Positions 42,712 through 42,742 of a stretch of DNA of 42,742 nt are shown piece by piece. A program made the translations under genes and the position numbers. Source of the stretch: Microcella sp. (lineage in GTDB: Bacteria; Actinomycetota; Actinomycetes; Actinomycetales; Microbacteriaceae); NCBI RefSeq assembly GCF_030645145.1, contig NZ_JAUSMI010000085.1, positions 1 to 42,742 on the forward strand, given 5' to 3'. Under the pieces are notes generated by a model. The model made no database searches. It was given only the letters and a program-made list of their open reading frames with translations, and had not been told where the DNA came from. Numbering within the stretch: position 1 is the stretch's first letter; each line of letters begins with the position of its first letter.

Positions 42712-42742
42712 GGCCCCACCCAGCCGCATTGCCGCGGGCCAT

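Overview
The window is very GC-rich, gene-dense DNA with tight ATGA/TGATG overlaps and frequent GTG starts. It is almost certainly chromosome of an actinobacterium, most likely Microbacteriaceae. Supporting signs are the prfB-ftsE-ftsX-smpB-ssrA order, the fused Kgd 2-oxoglutarate enzyme, GuaB1, a SigH/RsrA pair beside aroA-rsgA, a tmRNA tag ending ALAA, and a Tad-type pseudopilin locus. The family assignment is inference from gene content. I see no phage, IS element, CRISPR array, rRNA or ordinary tRNA gene, and no gene-free stretch longer than about 300 bases.

Layout. 1-2085: end of a Tad/Flp pilus operon (tadC end, small pilin, two TadE-like proteins, a TadG-like protein). 2135-5521: peptidase E, an SDR oxidoreductase with a long acidic tail, an MFS transporter. 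5581-8415: prfB, ftsE, ftsX. 8419-13301: a CHY zinc-finger gene and a biotin-uptake module (bioY, AMP-ligase, thiolase-like, bioM, bioN) lying between ftsX and smpB. 13305-17132: smpB, DHA2 drug exporter, SIMPL protein, tmRNA, YccF protein. 17129-19249: S9 peptidase. 19322-25730 (minus): one tightly packed run, cstA, ybdD-like gene, LytS-type kinase, LytTR regulator, DUF485 protein, SSS symporter. 26003-27710: membrane protein, XRE regulator, MDR oxidoreductase. 27715-31589 (minus): aroA, rsgA, hisN, lipoprotein. 31632-32578: sigH-rsrA. 32647-36411: kgd. 36543-37982: guaB1. 38064-40499: a short proline-rich leader ORF and two CNNM/CorC-type genes. 40576-42667: OYE-family oxidoreductase and NAD(P)H-hydrate dehydratase.

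The genes work in recognisable groups. RF2, tmRNA and SmpB serve translation termination and ribosome rescue, and FtsEX serves cell division. BioY with BioMN forms an ECF biotin importer. CstA, the SSS symporter and the LytS/LytTR pair look like a carboxylate (pyruvate/acetate/peptide) sensing and uptake unit. SigH and RsrA form a thiol-redox stress switch.

Most notable signals: (1) a 25-codon leader ORF with an Asp/Pro-rich N terminus, preceded by a strong -10, overlapping the start of a CNNM/CorC Mg2+-type transporter whose Shine-Dalgarno can be hidden in a hairpin; (2) a perfect SigH/SigR-type promoter before a long sigH start plus a separate leaderless promoter before a shorter in-frame start; (3) two LytTR-type direct repeats ahead of cstA; (4) a thiolase-like protein in the biotin cluster that lacks two catalytic positions; (5) repeated TAGGCT-like -10 boxes 6-10 bases before start codons, implying widespread leaderless transcripts.
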